Position numbers and translations under genes: made by a program. The notes beneath the pieces are model-generated. The model was not told the origin of the DNA. It saw only the letters and a list, made by a program, of their open reading frames with translations, and searched no databases. From positions 15,302,501 through 15,366,500 of the forward strand of contig NC_088327.1 of the NCBI RefSeq assembly GCF_036884655.1: a stretch of DNA of 64,000 bases. Direction: 5' to 3'. Origin of the DNA: Musa acuminata AAA Group (taxonomy: Eukaryota; Streptophyta; Magnoliopsida; Zingiberales; Musaceae). Positions 11,201 through 22,066 of this stretch are shown here, in pieces (the first letter of the stretch is position 1; every line of letters starts with the position of its first letter).

Positions 11201-11273
11201 GAGAGTGTAGTTCATATGGTATAGTGCTTGCTTCGCATGAAAGAGGCACGGGGTTCAATTCCCCGCACATCCA
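11201..11273 (+). pseudogene. tRNA-Ala copy 35, class C relic
   Basis: Broken anticodon stem, plus D-stem changes (ATAGTGC). Confidence 0.8.
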
Positions 11274-11471
11274 TGTTTTGGCGAGATTAAATATTAATTT
11301 GCTTTTATCATACCATATTTTAAGTATAAACATATTTTAAACCTATATAATATCTATAATGTTATTGATATTATAATCATTATAATAGTTAAATGGAGAT
11401 CTGTTAGAGGCTCGATTTTGTACTTTCATAATAAATGTTTTTATATTTTAGTTTTATATAAATTATAACTT

Positions 11472-11544
11472 CGTGGTGTAGCTTATATGGTTGAGCGCTT
11501 GCTTCGCATGCAAGAGGCACGGGGTTCGATTCCCCGCACCTCCA
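11472..11544 (+). tRNA. tRNA-Ala(CGC) copy 36, divergent class A
   Basis: Acceptor starts CGTGGTG and the D arm has GCTTATATGGTTGAGC; the anticodon and T arms are intact. The spacer before it is about 45 bp short. Confidence 0.45.
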
Positions 11545-11787
11545 TGTTATGGTGAGATTAAATATTAATTTGATTTTATCATACCATATTTTAAGTTTAA
11601 AAATATTTTAAACCTATATAATATCTATAATGTTATTGATATTCTAATCATTATAATAGTTAAATGGAGATACTTTTTTAATTATATTAATCTCTGTTAG
11701 AGGCTCGATTTTGTACTTTCACAGTAAATTTTTTTATATTTTATTTTTCGATAAATCGAAGATGATGTTTTATATAAATTATAGCAT

Positions 11788-11859
11788 GGGTGTGTATTTC
11801 ATTTAGTAAAGCTCTCGCTTTGCATGCGAGAGGCACGGGTTCGATTCCCCGTACCTCCA
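11788..11859 (+). pseudogene. tRNA-Ala(TGC)-like copy 37, class B
   Basis: Standard class B; last full copy of the array. Confidence 0.75.
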
Positions 11860-12101
11860 TGTTATAGTGATATCGAATATTAGTTTGATTTAATCATACT
11901 ATATTTTAAGTTCAAAACTATTTTAAACCTATATAATATCTATAATGTTATTGATATTCTAATCATTATACTAGTTAAATTGAGATAATTTTTAATTATA
12001 ATAATCTTAGTTAGAGTCTCGATATTGTACTTTCACATTGAATTTTTTTATATTTTATTTTTATATAAATAGAAGATAATATCATATATGAATAATAACT
12101 T

Positions 12102-12126
12102 GGGAGTGTAGCTCATATGGTAGAGC
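12102..12126 (+). pseudogene. Truncated tRNA-Ala 5' end at the array edge
   Basis: The acceptor and D arm (about 25 nt, GGGAGTG through TAGAGC) are present, then the sequence changes abruptly to unrelated DNA. This is the right boundary of the array. Confidence 0.85.
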
Positions 12127-12199
12127 TCATATTATAATTTTATCGATATTGTACCAAAAAGTTTGACAAGAGAAGAACTTGGGAGCAATCTGTGAAGGG

Positions 12200-13280
12200 G
12201 TTATGTTGGCATTGTGACGAGCCGTAGAGCCGTGAGCATCGCTGTAGTAAAGGGAGACTATTTATGATTGAACTAGTAGAAGAAGAGATAATTGAACATC
12301 CAAAAGAGAGCCTTGAATATAAAGAAGAAGATGCAAAAGAAGAGCCACAACCGACTGAAGTTACGGTACATGCACTAGCCGACTACTCAAACCCACAAAC
12401 GACGAAAGTTGGAGGCATTCTCAAATAACAACCGATCACTGCTCTCATCAACATGGGCAGCACTAATAACTTCCTAAACAGTAAGGTTGCTGTTTGGATG
12501 GCCTTACCTATCGAGAATTGCAGCAGGTTTGACGTTAAGGTCGCTGACGAATCGATTTTGAAGTATGATCGTAGGCGCCCGCGGGTGAAACTGTTACTGC
12601 AGGACCAAGAGATAATTATATATTTCTTCCTCCTCCCTCTTGATGATCATGAGGCCATACTCAGAATTAAATGGTTGACAATATTAAGTGATGTTTCTTG
12701 GAATTTTATGAAACTAATTATGAAATTTTACAATAAAGAGAAACAGGTGATACTACACGGGAAACATGGGGGCGACGTAACGATGATTTGCACACAACAA
12801 ATGGAGAAGGTTTTGCATAAAGCATACAGTGGATTTTTGGTACAACTTGAGCGGTAAACTAAGGGAGAGCCAACAGAATTTGAAGATCCAAATCTTCCTT
12901 TGCTTGTTGAATTTTTAGATATATTTGACGAACCGCGCAGCCTATCTCTTACCCGTTGGCATGATCATTGTATAACGATTCTTCCAGGCAAATCTCTAGC
13001 AAATACTTAGTCATATCAGTATTCACATCTCCAAAAGGATGAAATAGAAAGGATTGTAAAAGAGATGCTTGAAACTGGAGTTTTTTGGCCAAGTTGAAGC
13101 CCCTACTCTTCACCGATGCTCCTCGTACGAAAGAAGGACGGAACATGGCGATTGTGTGTTGATTTTCGAGCTCTCAATGGCATAACCATCAAGGAAAAAT
13201 ACCCTATTCTAGTAATAGATGAATTGCTAGATGAAAGGGAGCATAAATCTTCACAAAGCTGGACCTTTGATCCAGGTATC
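12200..13280 (+). pseudogene. Decayed Ty3/gypsy gag-protease-RT fragment
   Basis: Plus-strand remains of a Ty3/gypsy polyprotein. Near 12205-12260 a zinc-knuckle-like Cys-Trp-His-Cys stretch with an in-frame stop marks the end of gag. An open stretch at 12453-12857 aligns with the retroviral-type protease region, but the catalytic Asp-Thr-Gly is replaced by Asn-Met-Gly. The start of reverse transcriptase follows, with the recognisable [20 protein letters not shown] stretch at about 13116-13175. The reading breaks near 13250 and is cut at 13281 by the end of a copia LTR. Several stops and frame changes show it is dead. It is a different family from the chromovirus at 24956. No LTR is seen for it, and its left edge abuts the truncated tRNA array. 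Confidence 0.8.
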
Positions 13281-14017
13281 TGTTGGGAAATCTTGGGGGC
13301 GACATCACAAGCGCAGCAGAAGAACAAGAAAAACAAAATCCCTTATTCTCAAAGAAATGTTCGTCGTCATGAAAAGATTAGTGCACAAAATCCATGAAAC
13401 TTAAAACTACGTATATAGTAGATTGTGTTACCTAGGGAGATCGTATATCCCTATTTCCTTGCAGATCTTTAGGAGAGGGTGAAGGAGGTCAAGCGTCCTC
13501 CTCTCTGGCGGTGATCCACACAGTAGGGCTGTGACGACGCTCCTCAAAACTCCAGGCCTGCTTTAAGGTGGAGAGAGGGAGGAGAATAGGAGAGGCAAGC
13601 AAAAGCTCTAGCCTATGAGGCTCTGAATCCCTCCTATTTATATAGGCCCCTTGTGAAAACCTAATTGATCCTCCCCTAGTGGGTATTGGATCTGCATCCA
13701 ATTACCCAAGCCTTTTTAGATTAGTGGATCTCTATCCAATAATATCTCATGGGCTCTAATTGGATCTCGTCCGTGGGATCCAATAATTCATGGGCTTATT
13801 ATTGGATATCCAATAAGACATGGGCTCCATCGGATATCTCATATCCGAACCTCTACTTATCGCAATGCCTATCATATGTGTGTGACCCTCTAGGCCCAAT
13901 ATCAAGCTGGCCATGAGTCATACCTGTCAAAACTCCTTCTAACTTAGTGAATTATTATCTCTGTAATAATTCACTCGATTCATCGACTGCAGACGTACTA
14001 GGCCACTACGCCGTATT
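13281..14017 (-). mobile_element. Ty1/copia LTR fragment (terminal 740 bp)
   Basis: Matches the first part, read on the plus strand, of the LTR at 16537 from its TGTTGGGAAATC end on, with scattered differences. Relative to the minus-strand copia element it would be the end of the 3' LTR. It lands inside the gypsy RT region, right after GGTATC, and is cut at 14018 by another LTR fragment. Confidence 0.75.
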
Positions 14018-14281
14018 GAATCTCGTATTTTGATGATGAAACCACTTGATATATGTTTATTATTTAATTTATGTTTTGAGTGATGTATGATGCTTCGATT
14101 AGGATGAGACAAGTAAAGAAGGAAAAATCATGTTGTGCCGGAGGAACATGTCAAAAGATTGGACGTCGGGTCGGTGGATCGATCGACGCATCGATAGAAG
14201 GCTTCGGGCGGTGGACTCGGGCATCGGGCCAAGAAGAGCGGGTATTGTGCCAAAGATATCGGAGTTGTGGAGTCAACTAGT
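14018..14281 (+). mobile_element. Short LTR fragment starting TGAATCTCGTATTTTG
   Basis: Its first bases resemble the LTR at 22474 (TGAATCTCGAATTTTGATGATGAA) and it also has the TGTTGTGCCGGAG motif. The rest diverges and it stops after about 265 bp. It joins the copia LTR fragment to a truncated copia gag, so the junction probably reflects insertion followed by deletion. Confidence 0.55.
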
Positions 14282-14738
14282 CGATTGGGCAATAGGGACT
14301 AAAGCACAATGTCCACACACAAGTTATCCTCTAGGACCATTCCTAGACCTGTGAGTTTCTCCATCCACTCAATCATCTTTAGGACATGGTTCTAAACCGA
14401 TATCCCCTCAGTCATCCTAGCACGGAAGAGGCTCTTTGATATCTCATATCTCTGAGTCCTTCCCTGTTCCTTAAACAATTTGCGGACATGTAGGAGAATG
14501 GATCTGACATCCATCTTTTCATGTTGTCTCTGTAACTCAAGCGAGCGATCTTATCCTCGCTTGCCCCTTCCTCGGGCATAGGCATCACTGTATCAAGGAT
14601 GTACGCGATTTTCTCCGCTGTGAGAATAATTCTCAAGTTGCGGAGCCAATCCATGTAATTTGGACCAATGAGGCGGTTGACATCAAGTATGCCATGTAAG
14701 GGATTTAAAAGCGATATTTTTTGAAAATAAAAATACAA
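14282..14738 (-). pseudogene. Ty1/copia gag fragment (minus strand)
   Basis: The open reading of 108 codons (14738 down to 14412) has the start of a copia gag: NRLIGPNYMDWLRNLRIIL, then AEKIAYILD, typical of the UBN2/gag-polypeptide family. After a stop the similarity continues in fragments to about 14282 (Leu-Thr-Gly-Leu-Gly-Met-Val-like), then ends at another LTR piece. Protease, integrase, RT and RNase H are all missing, so the element is internally deleted. Its 5' LTR is the copy at 16537-17963. Confidence 0.75.
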
Positions 14739-16520
14739 CAGAAATGAATAACATACAGATTTTGCAAGAAATAAACTATCAAGATATGAACTTTTATCTT
14801 AATATGCTCCCACTATTTTACTAGCGAGTCACGTGACACCCTCAGCACGTGAAACAGAAGTCTCTGGCAGACTTCTAGTGGGGATCAGGATCCAATCAAC
14901 GTCTTAGTGTAACCTCGAGGGACTCGACCAATCACACTAAGCCCAAAAGGTAGGCATCTCTTGCCGATCATAACTCCTTATGATTCCTATCTTGTTCGAC
15001 CTCCGAATCACGATGGTCTCAAGGGACTCGACCAACCATGATGTTCGATTAAGTCAACACCTGCGTTACAAGATGAGTTTGATTTGATGATATACCATCG
15101 AGAGACTCGACCAAGCATACCATGTCCTCATGTCACTAGTGACATCTCTATGTTGTAAGCAAGATAGCGAGTCGCGATATAGGTGAGCCTCGAGGGACTC
15201 GACCAACTCAACCTACACCGGGAATCGGTTCCTACCTATAACGATGGAAGGCCACGTGGGTCAATCTAATTGCCTCACGTTTACCGACTTAATATTATAA
15301 AGAGAGAGGTTTATATGATTTGGTCACCTAATATGACATGTCACACATATACATATTTAATATATATCTATATCGTATGCAAATATATATACATATCTAG
15401 TATGTGTATAAGCAATCACACTAGATGATCATGGACCACAACCTAATGTGATCAGACCCAAGCCAGTAGGCCTGATCACTCACATCAAGATCTATGTACG
15501 CAACAATGCATCTTCATGCCCTGTGATCATCCATCTCATCCTCGTTGGTTCCGTCAACATCTCGTTACATCTCCATGCATCGCAATTGTCCGTCTCGTGG
15601 GTCTCACTATCGCATCCACGCTCCCGCTGCGCCTTCTCATATGATTACAACTTAATCATAGGCACGTAGGCCCAACAATAAATGAGAAATCTAATGGAGG
15701 CTCGTAGACCCCAATAATAATAATCACAAGTACACATATTACACGGTCCATGATCATCCGTCTACATATCATACATCACATGTATAAATAATCATCATCA
15801 TATAGGACTACTAGATAATGATAAAAATAATAATCAACTAAACTTTTTAATTAATTAATATTTTCTGAAATCAGGGACATGTAGAAAATTTCTGAATTCA
15901 TAGGGGTATTTTCATAATTTAAATAAAAATAAAAACTAGAATTTCTCAAATTCACAAGGGCAAAATTATCTTTTTGCCCAAAACCCTATGCCCCTCTTCC
16001 TCTCCCTTGCTGCTGCCGCCGCCGCCACACTACCGACGGCGGCGGGGGCAGGGCGCTGCCCTTGCTTGCGGGCGGCACGCCCGCTGGCGATGCTGCCCCT
16101 GCAGGTGGGTGCCCCCGCGGGGGCCAACGCCTCTGTAGGCGGTTCGGCTCGCGAGGCAATGCCCGCAGGCGGTGCTGCCCGCCGGGCGGCCACCCCTATG
16201 GGGGTTTTCGCCCGCGAGAGCAGCGGCGGCAGGCGCCGCTGCCCTGCGGCACCTCTGCCCGTGGGTTCAGCACACGCAAGCGTCGCCCTTGCGTGCGGGC
16301 GTAGTACCCGCGCGTAGGGGCCTAGCCACACGCGGCCTGCCTTGCGGCTGCCACTGCAAGCGGCCTGCTTGCACGTAGATGGCAGTGCTTCCATTTGTGA
16401 CGGCAGTAAGGGCAGCAACAGTTGTTGTCCTTTCTCGCTTTTGCGTTAATGATTTTGACGTCAAAAGCTTATCCAAAACACAACACACACAGTTCAAAAC
16501 CAATCTTTTGCATGAACAAC
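14739..16520 (-). mobile_element. Copia 5' leader between gag and primer-binding site
   Basis: About 1.8 kb lies between the primer-binding site and the gag start, long for a copia leader. It contains repeated CGAGGGACTCGACCAA-like motifs (about 14915-15210) and AT-rich DNA. At 15985-16380 is a sharply GC-rich Ala/Pro/Arg-coding-like block, open in several frames on both strands. No known domain is seen; the open frames look like a composition effect. Confidence 0.5.
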
Positions 16521-16535
16521 CTGGCTTTGATACCA
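16521..16535 (-). promoter_or_regulatory. Primer-binding site of the minus-strand copia element
   Basis: The minus strand reads TGGTATCAAAGCCAG one base after the LTR end. This closely matches the TGGTATCAGAGC used with initiator tRNA-Met and fixes both the element's orientation and its LTR boundary. Confidence 0.8.
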
Positions 16536-16536
16536 T

Positions 16537-17963
16537 TGTTGGGAAATCTTGGGGGCGACATCACATGCGCAACGGAAGAACAAAAAAACAAAATCCTCAA
16601 TTTTCCAAAAAGATGTTCCTCGTCGTGCGAAGATTGGTGCGCAAAAATCCGCGAAACAAACTGCGTATAGAATAGAGTGTGTTACCTAGGGAGATCGTAT
16701 ATCCCTATTTCCTTGCAGATCTCTAGGAGAGGGTGAAGGAGGTCAAGCGTCCTCCTCTCTAGCGGTGATCCATATAGCAAGGCTGCGACGATGCTCCTCA
16801 AAACTCCAGGCCTGCTCTAAGGTGGAGAGGGGAAGGAGAATAGGAGAGGCAAGCAAAGGCTCTAACCTGTGAGGCTCTGAATCCCTCCTATTTATAGAGG
16901 CCCCTAGTCAAAACCTAATGGATCCTCCCCTAGTGGGTATTCGATCTGCATCCAATTACCCAATCCTTTTAGATTAGTGGATCTCTATCTAATAATTTAG
17001 GGGTTTATTGGATATCCAATAAGATAGGGGCTCTGGCGGATATCTCATATCTGAACCACTACTTATCGCAATGCCTACCATATGTATGTGACCCTCTAGG
17101 CCCAATATCGAGCTGGTCATGAGTCATACCTGTCAGAACTCCTTCTAACTTAGTGAATTATTATCTTCGTAATAATTCACTCGACTCATCGACTATGGAC
17201 ATACTAGGCCACTACGCCGTAGTCCCCAAACGATACAAGGGAATCCAATCCATTGGACTTGTCCATCCTTAGTTACCATGTACCTATAGTCCCTCATACA
17301 TCTAATATCCCAGAGACCATATATCGAGCATGGTGCTGTCAGATCCATACGGTTTCTACTCGAGTCTCGCTCTAATCGGATTCTCCCAGAGAACTCTTTC
17401 TCTCTCAACCCGAATGACCCTGGCCAGGGATTTGTCTGAGCAAGAACACATGGGATATTTCTCTCATGATGCCGAGAGTGGATGATCCTCTATCGACAAT
17501 CAATAGCCCTCGTAAAGTCGATTGCCACTCCCAATGACCAATTGTACTAGATTTGGGACATCCAAACCTATAAGTTTTGTATCAAAGAGTGGAGCACTCA
17601 TACAGGACATCCTTGGTATCTTAAGTCTAAGGATCAAATACACCACTAGGACTATGGAATAGCTGTCTGACAATAAGGCATCATCAACCATCCAGCATTC
17701 CAAAAACGGATCAATTAGTGAACTCATTCTCCAATGAGTACCTGTACTGTATCCCTAGTGTCCCCACACAAGCAGCTATGAGACCAGCTGCATCCATCAT
17801 ATGGACGGGTATATAGCACACCAGTCTGTACGGTTATCACGATGTCCCTCTCGAGTAACCTATGACCGGGATTATTTAGGATCTGTGTTTAAAGGTGAAT
17901 CGGTCTCATTATTGTGATCTCATCACGATCCGATTCCCATTGCACTGATCCAAGGACATCACA
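16537..17963 (-). mobile_element. Copia LTR, left arm of the inverted pair
   Basis: Runs TGTTGGGAAATC...GACATCACA on the plus strand (1427 bp, TG/CA ends). The adjoining primer-binding site makes it the 5' LTR of a minus-strand copia element. It is an imperfect inverted copy of 18101-19569; a third, partial copy lies at 19706-22063. An ORF-like reading of 71-75 residues occurs in each arm but is just conserved LTR sequence. Confidence 0.8.
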
Positions 17964-18100
17964 ATTGCTAGTCATAGGTGCCCAGCAAGCCAATCACGTG
18001 AGTGATGGCACGTGTGACTTGATAAAGAATCTTTTTGCTTATTATATTTTGACATATATCACTTTATAATTATTGCACATATATATATATATATATATTA
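17964..18100 (+). repeat. Arm 1 of a foldback sequence next to the copia LTRs
   Basis: About 130 bp beginning ATTGCTAGTCATAGGTGCCC and ending in (TA)n. Its reverse complement recurs at 19570-19705 and, diverged, at 22064-22170. Either an LTR head or a MITE-like foldback. Confidence 0.65.
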
Positions 18101-19569
18101 TGATGTCCTTGGATTTGTGCAATGGGAATCGGATCGTGATGAGATCGCGAAAATAAGATCGATTCACCTTTAAACACATATCCTAAATAATTCCGGTCAT
18201 AGGTTACTCGAGAGGGACATCGTGATAACCGGACAGACTAGTGTGTTGTATACCCGTCCATATGATGGATGCAGCTGGTCTCATAGCTGCTCGTGTAGGG
18301 ACACTAGGGATACAGTACAAGTGCTCATTGGAGAATGAGTTCACTGATTGATCTGCTTATGGAATGTTAGATGGTTAATGATGCCTTATTGTCAAACAGC
18401 GATTCTGAAGTCCTAGTGGTATATCTGGTCCTTAGACTTGAGACACCAAGGATGTCCTATATGAGTGCTCCACTATTTGATACCAGACTTATATGTTTGG
18501 CTGTCCCAGATCTAGTATAGCTGGTCATTGGGAGTGGTAGTCGACCTTACGAGGGCTATTGAGTGTCGATAGAGGATCCTCCACTCGGCGTCATGAGAGG
18601 AATATCCCATATGTTCTTGCTCAGACAAATCCCTAGCTAGGGTCATTCGGGTTGAGAGAAAAAGAGTTCTTCGGGAGAATCCGTTTAGAGCGAGACTTGA
18701 GTAGAAACCGTATGGGTCTGACAGCACCATGCTCGATATATGGTCTTTGGGATATTAGATGGATGAGGGACTATAGGTACACGGTAACTGAGGATAGACA
18801 GGTCCAATGGATTGGATTCCCCTGTATCGTCTAGGAACTACGGCGTAGTGGCCTAGTACGCCCGTAGTCGATGAGTCGAGTGAATTATTACAGAGATAAT
18901 AATTCACTGAGTTAGAAGGAGTTTTGACAGGAATGACTCATGGCCAGCTCGATATTGGGCCTAGAGGGTCACACACATATGGTAGGCATTGCGATGAGTA
19001 GAGGTTCGGATATGAGATATCCGATGGAGCCATTATCTTATTGGATATCCAATAAGCCCCTGAATTATTGGATCCTATGGACGAGATCCAATAAGAGCCC
19101 ATGAGAGATTATTGGATAGAGATCCACTAATCTAAAAGGCTTGGGTTATTAGATGCAGATCCAATACTCAATAGGCGAGGATCCATTAGGGTTTGATAGG
19201 AGACCTCTATAAATAGGAGGGATTTAGAGCCTCATAGGCTAGAGCCTTTGCTTGCCTCTCCTATTCTCCTTCCCCTCTCCACCTCATAGTAGGCTTGGAG
19301 TTTTGAGGAGCGTTGTCGCAGCCCTACTATGTGGATCATCGCTAGAGAGGAGGACGCTTGACCTCCTTCACCCTTTCCTAAAGATCTGCAAGAAAACAGG
19401 GATATACGATCTCCCTAGGTAACACAATCTACTCTATACATAATTTTCCAGTTTCGCGGATTTTGTGCACCAATCTTCACACGACGATGAACATCTCTTT
19501 GGGAATTAGGGATTTTATTTTCTTGTTCTTTTGCTGCACATCTGATATCGCCCCCAAGATTTCCCAACA
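18101..19569 (+). mobile_element. Copia LTR, right arm of the inverted pair (solo LTR)
   Basis: 1469 bp in plus orientation, ending GATTTCCCAACA. It is similar along its whole length to the reverse complement of 16537-17963. No primer-binding site or internal region follows, so it behaves as a solo LTR inserted in the (TA)n centre of the foldback sequence. Confidence 0.75.
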
Positions 19570-19705
19570 ACAATATATATATGCATATATGCAATAATCA
19601 ATATAAAGTGATAAATACCAAAATATAATAAGCAAAAAGATTATGTGTCAAGTCACACGTGTCATCACTCACGTGATTGGTTTGCTGGGCACCTATGACT
19701 AGCAC
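19570..19705 (-). repeat. Arm 2 of the foldback sequence
   Basis: Reverse complement of 17964-18100 with some differences; it starts in ATATATGCATATAT and ends GGGCACCTATGACTAG. Confidence 0.65.
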
Positions 19706-20420
19706 ATACATGTCAGAACTTCTTATAGCTTAGTGAATTAATATCTCCATAATAATTCACTCGACTCATCGGCTACGAACGTACTAGGCCACTATGCCGT
19801 AGTTCATAGACGATATAGGGAAATCCAATCCTTTGGACCTAGTTACCGTGTACCTATAGTCCCTTATCCATCTAATATCCCAGAGACCACATACTAGGCA
19901 TGGTACTGTTAGGCCCATGTGATTTCTCCTCGAGTCTTGCTCTAATCGAATTCTCCCGGAGAACTCTTTCTCTCTCAATTCGAATGACCTTGGCTAAAGA
20001 TTTGTTTGAGCAAGAACATACGGGATATTCCTCTCATGATACCGAGAGCAGATAATCCTCTTTCGATACTCAATAGCCCTCGTAAGATTGACTGTCACTC
20101 CCAATAATCGACCGTACTAGATTTGAAACTTTCAAACCTATAAGTTTGGTATCAAAGAGAGTACTCATATAGGACATCCTTAGTGTCTCAAGTCTAAGGA
20201 CCAGATACACTACTAGAACTATGGAATCACTATTTGACAATAAGGCATCATCAATCATCCAATATTCTATGAGATGATCAATCTGTGAACTCATTCTTCA
20301 ATGAGCACTTGTACTATATCCTTAGTGTCCCCACACGAGCAGCTATGAGTCCACCAGTCTGGTTATCTCGATGTCGTTTTCGAGTATCCTATAACTAGAA
20401 TTATTTAGGATTTGTGTTTA

Positions 20421-21678
20421 TGTTAGGATCAAGAACGATTCTAAGAGGGGGGGGGGGGGTGAATTAGTGTAGTGGATAAAAACGATCAATTTAAGTGATT
20501 TCGAAAACATCATATGATGAAAAAACCTTAGTTCAATAAGATCCGTTTTAAAAAGACATTTGGTAATAAGTTTGTATGTGAGTACTCAAGAGGGGATTGG
20601 ACAATTTGTAATGAAGTAAAATAGAATACATCACAAGTAAAGAAAATAAACAGTAAGGAAAGAATACATCGGAATTTATAGTGGTTCGGTCATTGTGACC
20701 TACATCCACTTCCTATTCCTCCTCCGTTGAGGTCATCAACGTCCACTAATAGTCTTCTTTAAATAGGTAAAGACCAACCACCTCTTTATAGTGCTTTCTC
20801 CTTTTCACAGGATTAAGAGATAACCCTTACAAGCCTCACACATCTTCTTAAATTATTACAAAGCTAAAGAGAGGGAGGAGGAGGACTCTTTTCACTTTTA
20901 CAATACTTTTACACCCCAACACTTAAAGATTTTTTCACATTATGATTGTACTTTGTTACCCTTTCATCCTGGGATTCCGGGGTACTAGCAGTATCATCGC
21001 TTGTGCTGGGTGGTACCACCGCCTGCAGCACTAACACTGGGCGGTATTACCGCCTAACAGAGTCGTAGAGACTAGGCTCTAGCAGTACCACCGCTTGACA
21101 ACATTAACTACCGATGGTACCACCGCCTAGTCTGGGCGGTACCACCACCCAAACCACTTGGAAAGCTAAGCCTCAGGCGGTTCCATCGCCCACCCTGGGT
21201 AGTGTCACTGCCTGATAAGATTCAACAACTTGTTTGGGCCTTAATAGGGTTAATGGGATTACCTCCCAAACCTAACCTTAATCATGTGCTAACTATGATT
21301 TTTAAGGTAAATACAAAACAAAACAAGCCCGGTAAGTCTAGGTTTCTTCCGACGAGCTTCTAGCGATCTTCCGGCGAACTTTCGACGATCTCTCGGCAAT
21401 CTCCCAATGGACTCCCGGCAAGCTCCTGGACTTCACGATGATCTTCTTGGTGAGTTCCGACGAGCTTCTTCTAGGTCAATTCTGGCAGCATTTCCGACGA
21501 ACCTCCGGACTTCCAACAAACTCTCGAATCCCTAATGAAATCTCAATCTTGACTCCAACACTTCGTTTTGCTTTATACCTTGATCACTATCGTAGTTAAT
21601 CATGCACACTTTTCTCAACATATAGATTGAATCAAATAATTTACCAATGACTTCATCATCAAAATCGAAGATTCAACA
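20421..21678 (-). mobile_element. Solo LTR (TGTTAGG family) with target-site duplication
   Basis: 1258 bp running TGTTAGGATC...GATTCAACA, flanked by GTTTA (20416-20420) and ATTTA (21679-21683), a 5-bp duplication with one mismatch; removing it restores the host LTR. It has a 13-G run near 20447 and degenerate TACCACCGCC motifs around 20985-21200. It is an inverted relative of the LTR at 22474-23676. Confidence 0.85.
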
Positions 21679-21749
21679 ATTTAAAAGTGAATCAGTCTCA
21701 TTATCATAATCTCATCATGATCTGATTCTCATTACACAGATCCATAGAC

Positions 21750-21989
21750 ATCACTACATATATATACATACATATGTATATATATATGTATATATATACA
21801 TATATATATATATATACATATATATATACATATATATATGTATATATATATATGTATATATATATACATATATATATACATATATATATGTATATATATA
21901 TATGTATATATATATCTATATATATACATATATACATACATATATATATGTGTATGTATACATGTATATATGTATGTATACATATACAT

Positions 21990-22063
<74 letters not shown>
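21750..22063. repeat. TA/CATA microsatellite
   Basis: Over 300 bp of alternating TA with interspersed CATA/GTA, ending in a pure (TA)n tract. Tyr/Ile-rich open frames on both strands are artefacts. Confidence 0.95.

Positions 22064-22066
<3 letters not shown>

Larger units (their letters stand above)
1..12126 (+). repeat. Tandem array of tRNA-Ala-bearing monomers of about 315 bp
   Basis: About 40 head-to-tail monomers, spaced 314-316 bp between tRNA starts. Each has a 72-73 nt tRNA-Ala-like gene followed by an AT-rich spacer of about 242 bp. Intervals of 331, 500, 501 and 271 bp mark indels. The spacer places TATATAA about 11-17 nt before each gene and a first run of four T about 30 nt after it, fitting Pol III start and stop signals. 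Two spacer types exist; the one with a TATATAAATAGAAGATAATATC-like stretch always follows a class B copy. Box B (GGTTCRANTCC) is kept in nearly all copies; box A is kept in classes A and C but altered in class B. Whether any copy is expressed cannot be seen here. Confidence 0.95.

Noticed and set aside
1..12126. Plastid or mitochondrial origin for the tRNA array, or a CRISPR array
   Set aside because: The tRNA body matches the intron-less eukaryotic nuclear tRNA-Ala type with box A/B. Plastid tRNA-Ala carries a group II intron. Repeats are 315 bp with a gene in each, and this is a eukaryote.
15988..16536. Several 80-110 residue Ala/Pro/Arg-rich frames
   Set aside because: GC-rich composition opens many frames; no domain or start context stands out. 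Kept only as a finding about the island.
17193..20294. Repeated 60-75 residue frames (MREKEFSGRIRLE type)
   Set aside because: They recur because the copia LTR is present three times, in both orientations; they are LTR sequence.
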